The notes under the pieces were generated by a model, which did not search any database, had not been told where the DNA came from, and was given only the letters and a program-made list of their open reading frames with translations. A program made the position numbers and the translations under genes. Of a stretch of 64,000 nucleotides of DNA, positions 10,885 through 22,350 are shown in pieces. The stretch's first letter is position 1, and each line of letters opens with the position of its first letter. Location of the stretch: NCBI RefSeq assembly GCF_050624435.1, contig NC_134541.1, forward strand, positions 104,652,805 through 104,716,804, given 5' to 3'. The DNA is from Tenrec ecaudatus. Taxonomy: Eukaryota > Chordata > Mammalia > Afrosoricida > Tenrecidae.

Positions 10885-11687
10885 ATGGAAGGAAGTGCTC
10901 TCTCAGATGTTAGGCTGCCTACAGACCACCTGGGAGTGGGGGGATGTTAAACATGTTAAACAGCGAGGGTCCCCAGAACTCCAAACCCTGGGAGCCTCCA
11001 GTGCGGACACACAGCCCTGAGGTGTCAACAGGCTGCCCAGGGGATTCCACCACGCACCCTGACACAGACCACACAGGGAGCAAAACCTGCCTTTAGCCAT
11101 CATCTTGGATGCAGCAGCTGCGATGATACTGATGAGAAAGGGGAGTGAACAGCACAAAGTCTAAGAGTTTGTTGAAAGAAGCTGGGTAATTCAATCTGGG
11201 GACATCCTGCCCATAGTTCTCAGCGAGGTGGGGATGGGGCTGACCACAAGCCTGCTGGGAACCTGGTGCCCAGTCTGAGGGTGTAACTGAGGGGCTGCTG
11301 ATTCCCATCTGGTGCCCTCCCAGTGCCCACCCAGTGCCCGCCCACCCTCAGAGTCACTCTTACCTGTTTCTTGGTCTCAGCTCAGCTTTATCCATGAGAC
11401 CCAGTACCGTATTTCTTGTTTTTAGAGGCTGGGAACGTCTCTTGCTGACTTGTTGCTGTGTGCACCATCTGTCTCTGGCTGTGCAGACGTGGATGGAGAC
11501 ATCACAGGCCACACAGGGTGAGGTGCAGAAATGGGTGGTGTCGGGCCACCCATGCAGCAAGGTAAGCCAGGTGCTGACTGCCTAATCCTGTGGACAGTCC
11601 ATGCCTTTCCCCACACCCAAGGGTCTGCTTCTAGGTCTGGCTGGCCTCTGTCTCCCTCCCAACTTCACAGCCCCTTCCTATGGAATC
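10885..11687. other. Unassigned spacer
   Basis: No gene or repeat recognised; the short overlapping frames are not protein-like families that I know. Confidence 0.4.
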
Positions 11688-11846
11688 TCTTAAGAGCTGG
11701 ACTGTTAACCACAAGGTCAGCAGTTCAAAAATAATGGGTGCTCCTCAGGAGAGACAGGAGGCTTTCTGCTCCTGTAAAGATCATCCCCCTGGGGGGGGGG
11801 GGGCAGAGTCACGGCGAATCAGAATGGACAGGATGGCAGTGGATTG
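11688..11846 (+). mobile_element. AfroSINE
   Basis: ctgttaaccacaaggtcagc, agttcaaaaataatggg, and a 3' end with cggcgaatcagaatggacag; a G run of about 12 interrupts the body. Confidence 0.82.
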
Positions 11847-12970
11847 TTTTTCAAATTGAGCCGGGACTAGAACAGCACCTCTGGAAAGAGAAACGTGGGT
11901 CAGGGCAGAGATGCACCCAGTGGCAGTGGGTTTGGTTTGGGTTTGTTTGTTTTTTCAAAGTTAGGGGAGCCGGGCTACTTGTGCGTGCTTTGTAACTTGT
12001 GGTGGGCGGTCCCATGCGTTTTCCAGCCTCTCTGAAACATGACTGCGTGGGAGTGCCTGCCTGATTTCCTGGTCACGGGAGGGGGCTCAGAGGTGAGTGG
12101 GTGTGGGGCGCTGCTGTTCCACTACCTGGACACGAGCCCACTGGGCAGGTGCAGAATCAGACCTGCAAGTGCAGATGGGGAAAGGCAAGGATGCTGGACT
12201 TGACTGCTGGCTCCCAGGTCGCAAGCTTTGTGGAGCAAGCACACGGATCACTTGAGCTGATAGGAGGATGAAGCAGAGGGCGGAAGGGGTGGGGAGGGGG
12301 TTGGGGAGGAGGGAGGAAGTCAAGTACTGCTTAGCCTGTCACAGCAAAGACTCAAGCCACACAGAGGCGGACTGGACTCAGGCTTTCCGCATGACAGCCA
12401 GTCATCCTGGGCCATGTCCCCAGCCTCCTTAATGCCTGAAGATTGTTGATGCCCCGCCAGGGTGACCGCACACGTGCAGAGTAAAGCACCTACCTTACTA
12501 GTTTGTGCTGGTAATGTGAGCGAAGAATAGTGGCCATGACAATGATGTCACATTTCTGGACTGTTTGACTCTTCCAGGATCTGGGTGCTGTACCAGGACT
12601 GGTCTGTATGTATATACACACACCTGCTCCTTCTTACGTAGTGAGGGTCTTATTATCTGGCATTGTGTATTTACTACCAAGTTTTCAAAAGGGACTCAAG
12701 TTCACCTGGTGATCCTGAGCCATGGAGATGTGAGCTGCTCGTTAGGAACATGACGGTGGAGGTGATGGGTCAGCTTGGCTGAGTCCCGGTGCCCATGCTC
12801 TGGCAGGGACTTCCTGATGTAATTGGCAGTTACAGGCATGATGTACTCATCCTCCATTTTCTCCTAAGGCCAGTTTATTTAGGTGTGTACAGCTGTATAG
12901 ACCTTATGTCGTATATGTAATATAGAGCATGTATACCAGGTGAATCCAGGAGCTATACTGACTGTAACTC
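11847..12970. other. Unassigned spacer
   Basis: Includes a G-rich patch at 12286-12318 and a TATATACACACA patch at about 12610. No gene recognised. Confidence 0.4.
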
Positions 12971-12971
12971 A

Positions 12972-13065
12972 GGCAAAAAGTCACCGTATGGGAAACCCAC
13001 AGGAACAGTTCGACCCTGTCTTGTAGGGTCGCTGTGAGTTGGAACTGACTCGATGGTCATGAGTT
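12972..13065 (+). mobile_element. AfroSINE 3' half
   Basis: gggaaacccacaggaacagt and gggtcgctgtgagttggaac, gactcgatggtcatgag. Confidence 0.85.
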
Positions 13066-13297
13066 CTCTGATACCTCTTTCTCTCTGTATATTGTTGACT
13101 CCGGTGCATAGCCAACCCTACAGGAGGCAGAGTGAGGCTGTGCGGGGCTGGACGTTTCACAGCCCTGACTCCCAGTCCTTGATTCTGAAGCATGCTTAGC
13201 CATTGACAGCACTTAGGACTTCCTTGAGCCAGCTCTCAGTTCCCCACCAGAAACCTAACTTATTACTTCCATACCCTCCCCTTACAAAAAAATATAA

Positions 13298-13385
13298 GGA
13301 GCCCCAGTGACTTAGTGGGTTCCATGTCAGGCTGCTATCTGCAAGGTCAGCAGCCCAAAGACGGGGCTTTCCACTCTCAACCCCA
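13298..13385 (+). mobile_element. AfroSINE 5' half
   Basis: ggagccccagtgacttagtg and gctgctatctgcaaggtcag; the body is lost. Confidence 0.7.
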
Positions 13386-14114
13386 AGTGAAGCCCAAGGT
13401 AAAATCCAAGGGCTACTCTGTAAATACACACCAAAATGTGATTGCTGTGTTGGGATGTGACAGATGTTTGAGTTCATCTTTCAAGTCTTTCCTTAAGGTT
13501 GTTATGCATAGAAGGGACCCCCACATAGACACACCTTTGACTGATTGACTTACCTTCCATACAAATGGTACCCAAACCTAGGGATTTCCCTGCAAATTCT
13601 GTGTAAAGGCAAATGTAGGAGAACTGGCTTGTGGTCTGGGGAGCTGCCTTGGCAGCTCACTTGGCCCCCACAACCACACAAAACGGGGCATGGCAGGGTG
13701 GGGGGTGGGGGTGAGGGGCTCCTTTACAAAGCAGCATTTCAGGAGGCAAACTTTGTTTCCTTCCCAGCCACTGACCAGCTGAACACTAGGACCGCCTTTG
13801 TTGCCCCGAGCATAGCCTCACACGTTCGGGAAGGAGGTCATTTGGATCCACATGTTTAACATGCTCAGCATCACCACCCCCATCATCATCGTCACCAATG
13901 GGGCAGAATTTGTGAGAAAGGTCATAGCCACCAGAGTGCGACGTTCTAATGTTACGCGAAGTCTGCCTCCACCAAGTAGTTGCTAGATGTGATGTTGGGC
14001 CAATCACGGGGCCCCTTACACCCGGATCTTATTTGTAAAAGAGTGCCACTATACCCAAGGGTCCACTGATGCCGGCCAATGGAAGTTCATGATAGCCTGC
14101 AGGTTTGGCTTTTG
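13386..14114. other. Unassigned spacer
   Basis: Contains a GGGGTGGGGG patch (13697-13712) and a CATCATCATC patch at about 13880. No gene recognised. Confidence 0.4.
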
Positions 14115-14290
14115 GTTGTTAAGTTGTCTTAAGTTGATTCGGACTCATGGAGACCCCCTTGGGTGTCAGAGTAGCACTGTGCTCCACAGGGTTTTCCATG
14201 GCTGACTTCTCAGGAACAGACTGCCAGCCCTTTCTTCCCAGGCACCTCGGGAGAACATGGGCCAAGCCCCCACTGTGGGAGCAGGTTAAC
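14115..14290 (-). mobile_element. Old-type AfroSINE
   Basis: ttaagttgattcggactcat, gggttttccatggctgactt, and ccctttcttcccaggcacct as in the older subfamily. Confidence 0.72.
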
Positions 14291-14817
14291 TGTCTGCACC
14301 AGTCATGCACTCTGTCAGCTGCACTCAGCTATCGCTGTTGGGTCCCTCTGAAGTCACTTCTCCCTCACAGCAACCCTGCAGCAAAGAGAAGTGCCCAACC
14401 GGCTTCCTAGCCTACTCTCTTTATAGCAGCAGATCACCAGGTCTCTCCCATGGACAGCTGGGTAGGTGTCAAACCAGCAGCGTTTTGATCAGCCGTTGCA
14501 GGCTTAGCACTGTGTGACCAAGGCTCCTTTTGTAAGATGCACCATCCTGTGTGTCGGTGGCTGCAAAGCAGGGACTGGTAAATGGACTCGCAATGGGACA
14601 GTGCATGCTGGGAAGACCTCCTGCAGAGTATGAAGGGGGCTGAGGAGCCAACGTGTTCTGGGGGTGCCCAGAATAAGACTTCTCATCAAGAAGCCGTTAT
14701 ACAGTCCAAGGGGGGCATGGATGAGATTCATTCCGGAGAATGTCAGTAAGAATTTGTAGGTCAATTGGAGCAGGTGCACATGGTTCTGAATTAGCCTCAC
14801 GTGATGTAAGCATGGAG

Positions 14818-14952
14818 CCCGGGGGCATCGTGGTTCTGCATGGGGCTGCGGTCCAGTAGACCAGCAGTTTGAAACCACCAACCTCTCTTCAGGAGGAATA
14901 ACAGGCTTTTTACTCCTAACTCTCAGGGGGCAGTTCTACCCTGTCTGGTCCA
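14818..14952 (+). mobile_element. AfroSINE
   Basis: ggagcccgggggcatcgtgg, cagcagtttgaaaccaccaa, gggggcagttctaccctgtc; the 3' end is lost. Confidence 0.8.
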
Positions 14953-16140
14953 GCCTCTAAAAGCTGCCCCTGTAGCAGGTGAAGATGACTGGGAAGAAGA
15001 ATGTACGCCTGTAGTCTGATGCAACAGGAGTGGATTTGTTGTTTGCTTGTTATCGGTTTTTGCCTTCAAAGGGAGGGCCAATCAGACTGTTCCATAAACC
15101 ACAGGCTTGCAGCCCAGGTGATGCCCTGCATGCCACGTCACCACTGGGCTCACCGAGTGGAGCCTGGCCATTTGCAGGCAATGTGGTCCTGGGTGCCTCC
15201 CTTTTCTCGCCCGCCAATCATTGCTTATGCTTTGGGAAGTGCTTCTGGGAAGCACTTGGCAGAGGCCACTGGATCCATTTCCTTGGACCAGTAATAAGGA
15301 GTGGGTGCTACTGGGCTTGCCGTGTTGAGCTTATAGACGCAGGGCAGCGCCCTGGTTTAATTTGCTCTACGGAGCCGGGTGGGTGGAACAAGTGGCCATG
15401 GGTGGTTTGGACTCCCTCAGTTGCAATCAACTGATGGACAGAAAACCCTCTGGGGCAATTCTGTCTCCGACAAGGCAGCTCTGAGTCCGGATGGAATTCC
15501 GGGCACCCACCAAGAAGGTGCAGCTGCAAGTGGCAGAAGCAGGGTTAGAAAGCAGAGTAATCTAAGGTGCACTTTTTAGGAAACTTTTCCTTGGACCTGC
15601 TAAGAATAATCAGAATAAAACGGGAGAAGATGGAGATACTCTTAAAATCTTTGAAAGGATCACTAATGTCAGGCTGATATTTAAATAATGAATACAGAAT
15701 GGGGATCGGCATGTCAAATATTAATTCCACCACTTGCTGCTATTGTCTTTTCATTTGCCTCCATGCTCCCCAGCCCCATCTCACCCGGCTTCTGCAAACA
15801 GAATACGAATCACTTGAACATGTGCTTGATTTGTAGATGTGGTGTTGGTGGTTTGGTTTTGTCATGCCACACTGGAGAAAGGACTAGGCTGAATGTTCTG
15901 TTTGAGTGGATTTGGTTTCTTTCAGAAGTCTTGCCTTAAATGGCATCGGCCAGTTCTGCCGATTTCTTGTAGGATGACCATAGATGCTCACCTGGGCAGC
16001 ATCCACCCTGCAGCCCCGAGATGTGCACAGGTGAAGCTGTCTGTGCAGGCTGACTCCACCCACTTTAGAGATGCTGAGAGGCGAAAGGAATTCAGAACAC
16101 CAACGCATCCATACCTTTTCAGACTAAGCTTTTATTTTTT
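14953..16140. other. Immediate 3' flank of RBFOX1
   Basis: Between the last SINE and the inferred cleavage site. No gene seen. Repeat-poor beyond about 15200, possibly conserved flanking DNA. Confidence 0.4.
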
Positions 16141-16162
16141 TTGATATTACAAACCAGTTTTC

Positions 16163-16168
16163 TTTATT
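16163..16168 (-). promoter_or_regulatory. RBFOX1: Distal polyadenylation signal AATAAA
   Basis: On the minus strand the context is gtgAATAAAgaaaactgg. Cleavage would fall 15-25 nt downstream, near 16142-16148. A GT-rich stretch typical of a downstream element follows at about 16094-16111 (ggatgcgttggtgttctg on the transcript strand). A second AATAAA at 16131-16136 sits at the presumed end and may be an A-run by-product. Confidence 0.65.
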
Positions 16169-16996
16169 CACAAACCACTGTAAGTGATATAAACACTAAT
16201 TTCTAAAGACAGATATACACATTTTCTGGGTTTGCAGATTGCATGATGTGTGTGTTAAGAAGTCACTATATGCCACACATGATAGTAATCTTTTTTTCCA
16301 TAATTCAATATAGCAATAGTTATTTAGATAAATGAAAACATTCCAAATAAATAGTTAAAAAAATCCAAAATGTTCGTTTACATCCAAAATGACTTATTGA
16401 CATCCTGGAGGAGTGCTTAAACAAGAGATTTTTGAATCGTTAGTTGGCACCCACTTTTTCTAAATGATTTTTTTTATTAAAACTACATACAGTCATGGGG
16501 TGGGGCTGGGGAAGGGGTACAGTTCATCAATGGAAATCAAAGCCGCAAATGGATTTTACTTTAACCAACACAGTAAGAATTCGATGTTTGTGTTTCCAAA
16601 CACAATGCAAAAATGTTGGACTTTGAGAGCAGAGGCAACTGGGAGAAATCCCTTTTCTCTCCCCGCCCCTCCCCCTGTTCCTGCACTCTCTCTCACCCCT
16701 GCCCCGGTGCAGGGTAGGATGCTGCAGCGTTTCAATCGAGTAGTGTCCTTTAAAAGGCACTAATGTCCCAGATCTGATCTTTTCCAAGTAGGGCAATGAG
16801 AATGTCTGTTTGAAGCTCGAGAGCCAACCCCTCCCCTTGCCCTTTTCCTGCCCAAATCAGTCCGGGGAGGGGATGGGAGGGGAGAGGAGGAAAGCATTTC
16901 ATCCTTTGGCTGCTAATAGTTGCCCTCTCCCAGATGATTTGTGATCGGTCTGAAGGATCGAAGCTACAGAAGCTGTGTGTTCAAATCTGGTGAAAC

Positions 16997-17002
16997 TTTA
17001 TT
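16997..17002 (-). promoter_or_regulatory. RBFOX1: Candidate proximal polyadenylation signal AATAAA
   Basis: The minus strand reads catcAATAAAgtttcacc, a canonical hexamer about 1.9 kb downstream of the stop. If used, it would give a shorter 3' UTR lacking the last 0.85 kb. Another AATAAA is at 16473-16478. There is no direct evidence of use. Confidence 0.4.
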
Positions 17003-18888
17003 GATGGTTTAATATCCAACTGATTTTAACTGCATGCACATAAGATGACAAAGAGAAAAAGCTGGATCACAAACACTTCTTGTTGTTTTTTTTTCATTTT
17101 TTTGTTATTTTTTGTTGTTTTTATTTTTTTTTGTGAGTTTTGTTTGGTTTTTATCTTAAAGCAGAGTTGTTACAGCAGACTGGCAGCAGTGAGCCGAGAA
17201 TTGACTTAAAGTGCAGCCCCTGTGGGGCGCGCACGCAGTGAGGATGTTGCAGGAGCGCAGTGAGGCTCCTGCAGGGACAGCCGCTGCGGCTGCTTCTGAT
17301 TTCAATACCAAAACCCAAACAAACGCGGGAAAGACCCGAGACGGAGACCCCAACCTACATGAACTTGTAAACCAACAGGACAGGGTGAAAAGGACTCAGA
17401 CAGACAGGTGTCTGGTACAAACTGCAATTTTCCAGCCTGTGGCCTTGCATCCGGGGTGTTGGAGGAGGTGGGGGCAGCTCTCCTTTTTCAGGGGCGAATG
17501 GGGGGCGGGGTCTGCTTTAGATTATGATTGTTTTTTGCTTCCTTCTGACAAGTGTCCTGGGCCTTGGAGATGGAGCTAAAGAGAGCAGTTTTGAGCTAGT
17601 CCTAGTTGACAGGGTGCCAGGCGCGGAGGGCCTGAAAAATTGCAGCTTGCTTACACAGTCGGGTTTCCAAAAAGTACCGAGCAGATGAAAAGACCATGAT
17701 GAGTGCAATACTTGTAAAATGCTTTCTATAAATCGGAATAGAATCGTGGAATTCCATAAAAATTATATGTCTGTCTCTAACAGGTGGTCACTAACTAGGC
17801 TAAAACGGAAGCTTAGATAGACTGTTTCTAGAACGGAGCAACTCCACTGCACAGATGGAAATTTTATACAGTTTCTTTTTTTTTAACTGGTACAAAGAAT
17901 TTACGTTTTTATTACTTTCTCTTTTTTTTGGAAAAAAAGAAAAAAATAGAAACAGTGCTTTTTAATCACCTTTTTATTAATGTAATTATTATTATTTTCC
18001 CTCCCATAATATAAAAGTCAGCAATGATATCAATAATTTATTATACTGGAAGAAATATAAAAAGAATGCTTGTTTGATGGTCTAACTAGCAGGTTTGTTT
18101 TATTTTATTTTTTGCCTAAGCAACTAGTGTCTGGTTAAGAAGCTGAATGCTGCCGGGTGGAATGGTTTCTAGGGTGGGGTGGTCCAGCTTCATTCAACAC
18201 CAATGCCAGAAGCAACCCCCTTACAAACAGAGCCTTTGGCTTCAAAGAACAATGAGTAACGTAGAACGGTTCTTATCTGGTAGTACAGTGGGTTGTAAAG
18301 ATTAATCTTTTTTTTTTCTTTTAGTGTTTTCTCTTTTAATTTTAGCCCAAGCCGGAGCCCAATCCCTTCCACCCTTCCTCCATAAACTAAAATAATGCAG
18401 ATGCAAGTGGGGGAATCAAATTCTGATAGTCACTTCTTGCTCTCTTCCCAAACAGCTGAGAACCCCCGCACGCTTCCTATTCAGCATACATAATTCATTG
18501 ACGTGATCTAGCACTCTGGATATGGCCCTGTACCAGTGTTTGAATGCGGATCTGGCATCCGCACTCTCTCTAGCTCAACCACAAACAAAAGAAAGGGGGG
18601 GAAAAAAGTCTACCGCTAGCAACCAAACTACAGAATATTCAGAAATGAAAAGGACCCACGATATTAAAATACACAGAACAAAATATCTGAGGTATAAGAT
18701 AAAAAATGTAAAGTTTTTTTCCTCTTTTCATTTTTTTTCTTTTTTCTTAATTAATTCGCTTCGTTTTCGAGTTGCTAAAAGGATGCTCTACTGTATGTAT
18801 TGCAATACCCAGGCCTCAGAAAGCTTCCTCGTTCTCCCCCACAGCGGAAGGATTTTGTGGTTGTTTGCTTTGTTTTGTTTTGTGTCAC

Positions 18889-19155
<267 letters not shown>

Positions 19156-19365
19156 CTAGGTGAGCTAAACATTGGGCCAGTTTTGACCCTCCCCTCCATA
19201 GCTTTAATCAAGAAAATCGGCCTCTTCCCCCTGTCCCCATTAAAATTGAATTCTGTTGGCCAGTCCTGATAGCTGAAAGGATACAAACTACATGATGATT
19301 AGCGGGTGGGGGTTGCACTGTGGTTTTTTTTTGACTGATTCAAGTGTTACGTATGTTCCACAGGA

Positions 19366-19538
19366 AGGGGTGCTGGTGGCTCAGTCCCTAAGTGCTCATC
19401 CACTAACCAAAAGGTCAGCAGGGTCACCCACCAGATATGACCATCGCCCTGGAGAGGATGGCAATCTCAGAGACCCGATGGGGTAGTCTTCAAGGGTTGG
19501 TATGAGTGGGGGAAAGCCTTGGAAGCAATGGGCTTGGG
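19366..19538 (+). mobile_element. AfroSINE, diverged
   Basis: ggtgctggtggctcagtccc, ctaaccaaaaggtcagcagg, and a 3' part with gttggtatgagtggggg; about 350 bp upstream of the terminal exon in the intron. Confidence 0.7.
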
Positions 19539-19720
19539 TCTAGGCCTCCTTGGGAAAAGATCAATCTATACCCAGGAGTACTGAAATTGGATAACGCAAC
19601 TCATTGGACAGGTCCTTTCAGCTCTCCTGCCCAGCACATTTCCCTCAAGTGGCTGAGGTGTGCAGATGGAGGTGTCAAATATGAAATCGGGGTGGATCCT
19701 GATATCCCTTTGGGGCGAAG

Positions 19721-19795
19721 GGGGGCTTCAAAAAATTTGTGGGAAAACTTGATTATCTTAGCCATCCACATTGGCACAAACTCTTGGAAGCCCCC
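19721..19795. mobile_element. Palindromic mariner-MITE-like element
   Basis: 75 bp bounded by gggggcttcaaaaaatttgt and its imperfect inverse ggcacaaactcttggaag plus CCCCC. Same termini as the copies at 44893, 50245 and 63249. Confidence 0.6.
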
Positions 19796-19799
19796 TTCC

Positions 19800-20720
19800 C
19801 TCAGCCAAGCACGCTGTCTGGGAGCAGATCTCAGAGGAGGGAGATGCACAGACTACCGGCTCTGTGTCGTGAAGCTTGTGCAACAATCAATCATCTTTCT
19901 CCAGACCGTGGCTGAATCTCAATGACAAGGCGACAGTGGACTGTCTGGACATGGCTTTAAGGGGCTAGGAGGTGGCCCTCGGCTACTTCTTTTTTTGTCT
20001 AAACGTCGTGGCGACTGGAAGAACACCTGCGGGGACTGGTTTCCATTTTGGGGTGGGGGTGGGGCTGATAATCTGAGCAGAAGACTGCATGCCAAAAGCT
20101 TTGGAATGATTGTATACGCTGTCCTGCCACGAGCACATCTTACCCCAAAGTGTTTGTGCATAGAAGTTAGAACACGTACAGGCAAAATCACCCCACCTCA
20201 CCTCCCACCCAGCCCTCCCTTAAAAACCATCGCAACCCTCCAAACCCAGCAGATCCCTTCTAATTCCTTAGGTTCTAAGCACACCCACAAGGTGCACCCC
20301 TCTCTATTTCCTCTCCTGGGCGACTATGACTTTCAACATGAATTGTAAGAGGGGAGGAGGAGGGGCAGTCAGAGTCTCGGCTGCCTGAAAGCAGGGCCCT
20401 GGAAGTGTGCAGCTTAGCTCCTCTGAAGTCCCAGCTGGAGCCTTGGGGCTTTGTGAATGAGCAGCGAGGGAGGGAAACAAAAAACAGAACAAAAAAAAAT
20501 TCGGCATTGACACTGCGTTCGGTTAGTGATGGATTTAATTATCAACGTGACTAATTATTTCATTAAGGTTAGTGCTCCGCTAGGTGAGACTTGCAAGATT
20601 AGGAAATATAATAACTTACATGCACTACATGGGCAAGAAATGAAGACATTTATCAAGTTTCCCGGGGAGGAGGGATGTGGCATTTTAGCTGCTGTTAGTA
20701 CCAGAGACAAATTCAATTAA
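19800..20720. other. RBFOX1 last intron, repeat-free part
   Basis: No SINE. The AT-rich 20521-20720 part with a UGCAUG looks like conserved regulatory sequence. Confidence 0.4.
20619..20624 (-). promoter_or_regulatory. UGCAUG 182 nt downstream of 76-nt exon
   Basis: TGCATG on the transcript strand in a repeat-free AT-rich stretch (about 20521-20720) that looks like conserved non-coding DNA. Downstream RBFOX binding generally favours inclusion. Autoregulatory use is inferred. Confidence 0.4.
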
Positions 20721-20756
20721 GGGGAAGTGAGAGGGCTATAAGCATCAGCCCAGAGG

Positions 20757-20803
20757 AAGGTCCCAGCTGGGGGGTGGGGTGGGCTGGGTGGGGCTGGGTA
20801 CTC
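20757..20803 (-). promoter_or_regulatory. C-rich intronic tract just downstream of 76-nt exon donor
   Basis: On the transcript strand a run of cccagccccacccagcccac type sequence begins within about 8 nt of the gtgagt donor. The opposite DNA strand is G-rich with repeated GGGG runs. Such tracts can bind poly(C)-binding or hnRNP K-type proteins, or form a G-quadruplex in the template DNA. The function is inference. Confidence 0.35.
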
Positions 20804-20805
20804 AC

Positions 20806-20881
20806 CATGGCACCAACGCCGTAGGTGGGGGCTGGAGCAAGTGTGTGGTGGTAGGGGTCGGCAGCATAAACTCGTCCGTAA
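20806..20881 (-). CDS. RBFOX1: RBFOX1 76-nt dual-frame C-terminal exon
   Basis: Acceptor ctctcttccttccag, donor ATG|gtgagt. In the A53-skipped transcript the preceding AG plus TTACGG gives [26 protein letters not shown] and then phase 0 into the terminal exon. In the A53-included transcript the same bases are read in another frame as [25 protein letters not shown], and the stop TGA is formed by the last two bases plus the first base of the terminal exon. Both frames are fully open, so this exon truly codes twice. Its length is not a multiple of three, so skipping it would also change the end. Confidence 0.96.
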
Positions 20882-20949
20882 CTGGAAGGAAGAGAGAACG
20901 CAGGTGAGTCCATCACAGGCTCCCTCAGAAAAGCACAGCAGCAAACCTC

Positions 20950-20955
20950 CATGCA
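20950..20955 (-). promoter_or_regulatory. UGCAUG 69 nt upstream of 76-nt exon
   Basis: Forward catgca, so TGCATG in the transcript, inside the upstream intron flank. RBFOX proteins bound upstream of an exon generally favour skipping. The position suits autoregulation of the C-terminal exons. Confidence 0.4.
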
Positions 20956-21085
20956 GGCAGGTCCGCCCAATGGGGGTGGGATCAACAAGAAACAGGGCCC
21001 ACCTGCTGCAGGGTAGCAAGAAGACAGCAGCCTGCATCCGACTGTCCCGATCACAGTGCTTCAGAAACCCAACCCACTGCCCGTG

Positions 21086-21180
21086 AGTCCCATTCTGACT
21101 CATATTGACCCTGGATAGCACGGGCAAGGAGGTAGACCACCCTTCACCTTGCAGGTAGCCCAAACCCATGCCAGCACCAG
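21086..21180 (-). mobile_element. AfroSINE fragment
   Basis: gagtcccattctgactcata and ttgaccctggatagc; short and diverged. Confidence 0.55.
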
Positions 21181-21207
21181 GCTCCTCCAAAAAGAGAAAA
21201 AGCCTCA

Positions 21208-21345
21208 TCACCGTGAAGTCCATTCTGATTCACAGTGACCCTACAGGACAGGGTAGAACTGCCCCTGTGGGTTTCTGAGGCTGTAACTCTTGATGGGAAC
21301 AGACAGCCTCCTTTTTCTCCTGCAGTCCAGCGCATGGCCCACTCA
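21208..21345 (-). mobile_element. AfroSINE
   Basis: gtccattctgattcacagtg, ggacagggtagaactgcccc, ggctgtaactcttgatggga. Confidence 0.85.
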
Positions 21346-21371
21346 ATCACCATGACTATAGTCATAGGTAA

Positions 21372-21525
21372 CCACTAGCCAAGCCATAGCGACTCTGCAG
21401 GACAGTAGAACTGCACCCATGATTTCTTCCCAAGGCCGGCAACTTGACTGAACCCGGTGGCAAAGATACCTTCTAAGCACCAATCTTTCAGTAAATAGCT
21501 AAAAGTGTAACCAGCGCTGTATACT
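21372..21525 (-). mobile_element. Old-type AfroSINE
   Basis: ccatagcgactctgcaggac, agtagaactgcacccatgat, then a strongly diverged head with gtaaccagcgctgta. Confidence 0.55.
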
Positions 21526-21947
21526 AAGATGTTGTTACCGGCATCTTCCTACCACCTTGTGGAAGGGGACTCTCCTATGGAGCAGAGATACTGTGTGTGC
21601 ATCTGGACATCAGTGTCTGTCTGTTAGGTGCTGCTCCATCAACTTTTTCGATTCACAGCAAGTCCATGGGACAGTACAGCTGGAGCACAGCGTGGTCTTG
21701 GCTGTGGTCGCTGTGGAAGTAGGTTATTTGGTGTCTAACGTGGAGCCGCTCAGGGAGGTTTAGCCACCCACCTTCTGGTTAACTGTTGTAGCTCTTAATT
21801 TTGGGGTCACCCAGACTCCTTATATGAAGAAAATTCATGGAAAGATAGAGTTCAGAGGTAGCAGATCCCTCACTCCAACACACTTACATACAACGTTTTT
21901 TAGTCTCCTTGAGAGAATATAACCCACTGCCAGCCATTACATTTTTT

Positions 21948-22105
21948 TAAGGGCAGAGTAGTACTGTCCCTGTGGGTTTCTGAGACACTAACTCTTAACA
22001 GGAGTAGAAAGCCCCATGTTCCTCTTGAGAAGCAGGAAGTGGTTTTGAACTGCTGACCTTGTGGATTGAAAGCCAACTCGTAACCACAATGCTATCAAGG
22101 TACCT
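21948..22105 (-). mobile_element. AfroSINE, 3' end missing
   Basis: agtactgtccctgtgggttt, ggagtagaaagccccatgtt, gtggttttgaactgctgacc. Confidence 0.85.
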
Positions 22106-22159
22106 TATGCCACCAAGTATAGTATACAGTACAGTATAGTGTGTGTGTCTAGTTAAAGG

Positions 22160-22350
22160 GCCTTGGGTAGGGCAAATCGGTAAGCACTCAGCTATCACAA
22201 AGTGGGAAGTGCCAACCCCACTTGAAGCATCTTGGCAAAAAGGGTTGGCAGTGAGCTTACACAAGGTCACTGCTATTGAACACCCTACAAAGCACTGTGC
22301 TCCTCTGACACCCGGGGTTGTCCGTAAGCTGGGATGACCCCAGTGGCCAT
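22160..22350 (+). mobile_element. AfroSINE-related copy, strongly diverged
   Basis: gggcaaatcggtaagcactc, agctatcacaaagtgggaag, and cactgtgctcctctgacacc. Head order fits the SINE but divergence is high. Confidence 0.45.

Larger units (their letters stand above)
16142..18888 (-). other. RBFOX1: RBFOX1 3' untranslated region
   Basis: About 2.75 kb between the TAA and the most distal good polyadenylation signal. It is AT-rich, has homopolymer A runs on the transcript strand (T runs near 17080-17150 and 17875-17935 on the plus strand), and contains no recognisable SINE, LINE or DNA transposon, unlike its surroundings. This is the pattern expected of a conserved long neuronal/muscle 3' UTR. Several AATAAA hexamers allow shorter forms. 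One UGCAUG lies at 17033-17038. The 3' boundary is inferred from the signal and the GT-rich downstream element, and is good to about 20 bases. Confidence 0.8.

Noticed and set aside
20713-21223. Long minus-strand frames through the 76-nt exon as a single unspliced gene
   Set aside because: The exon boundaries are clear and the flanking parts of these frames are intron and SINE.
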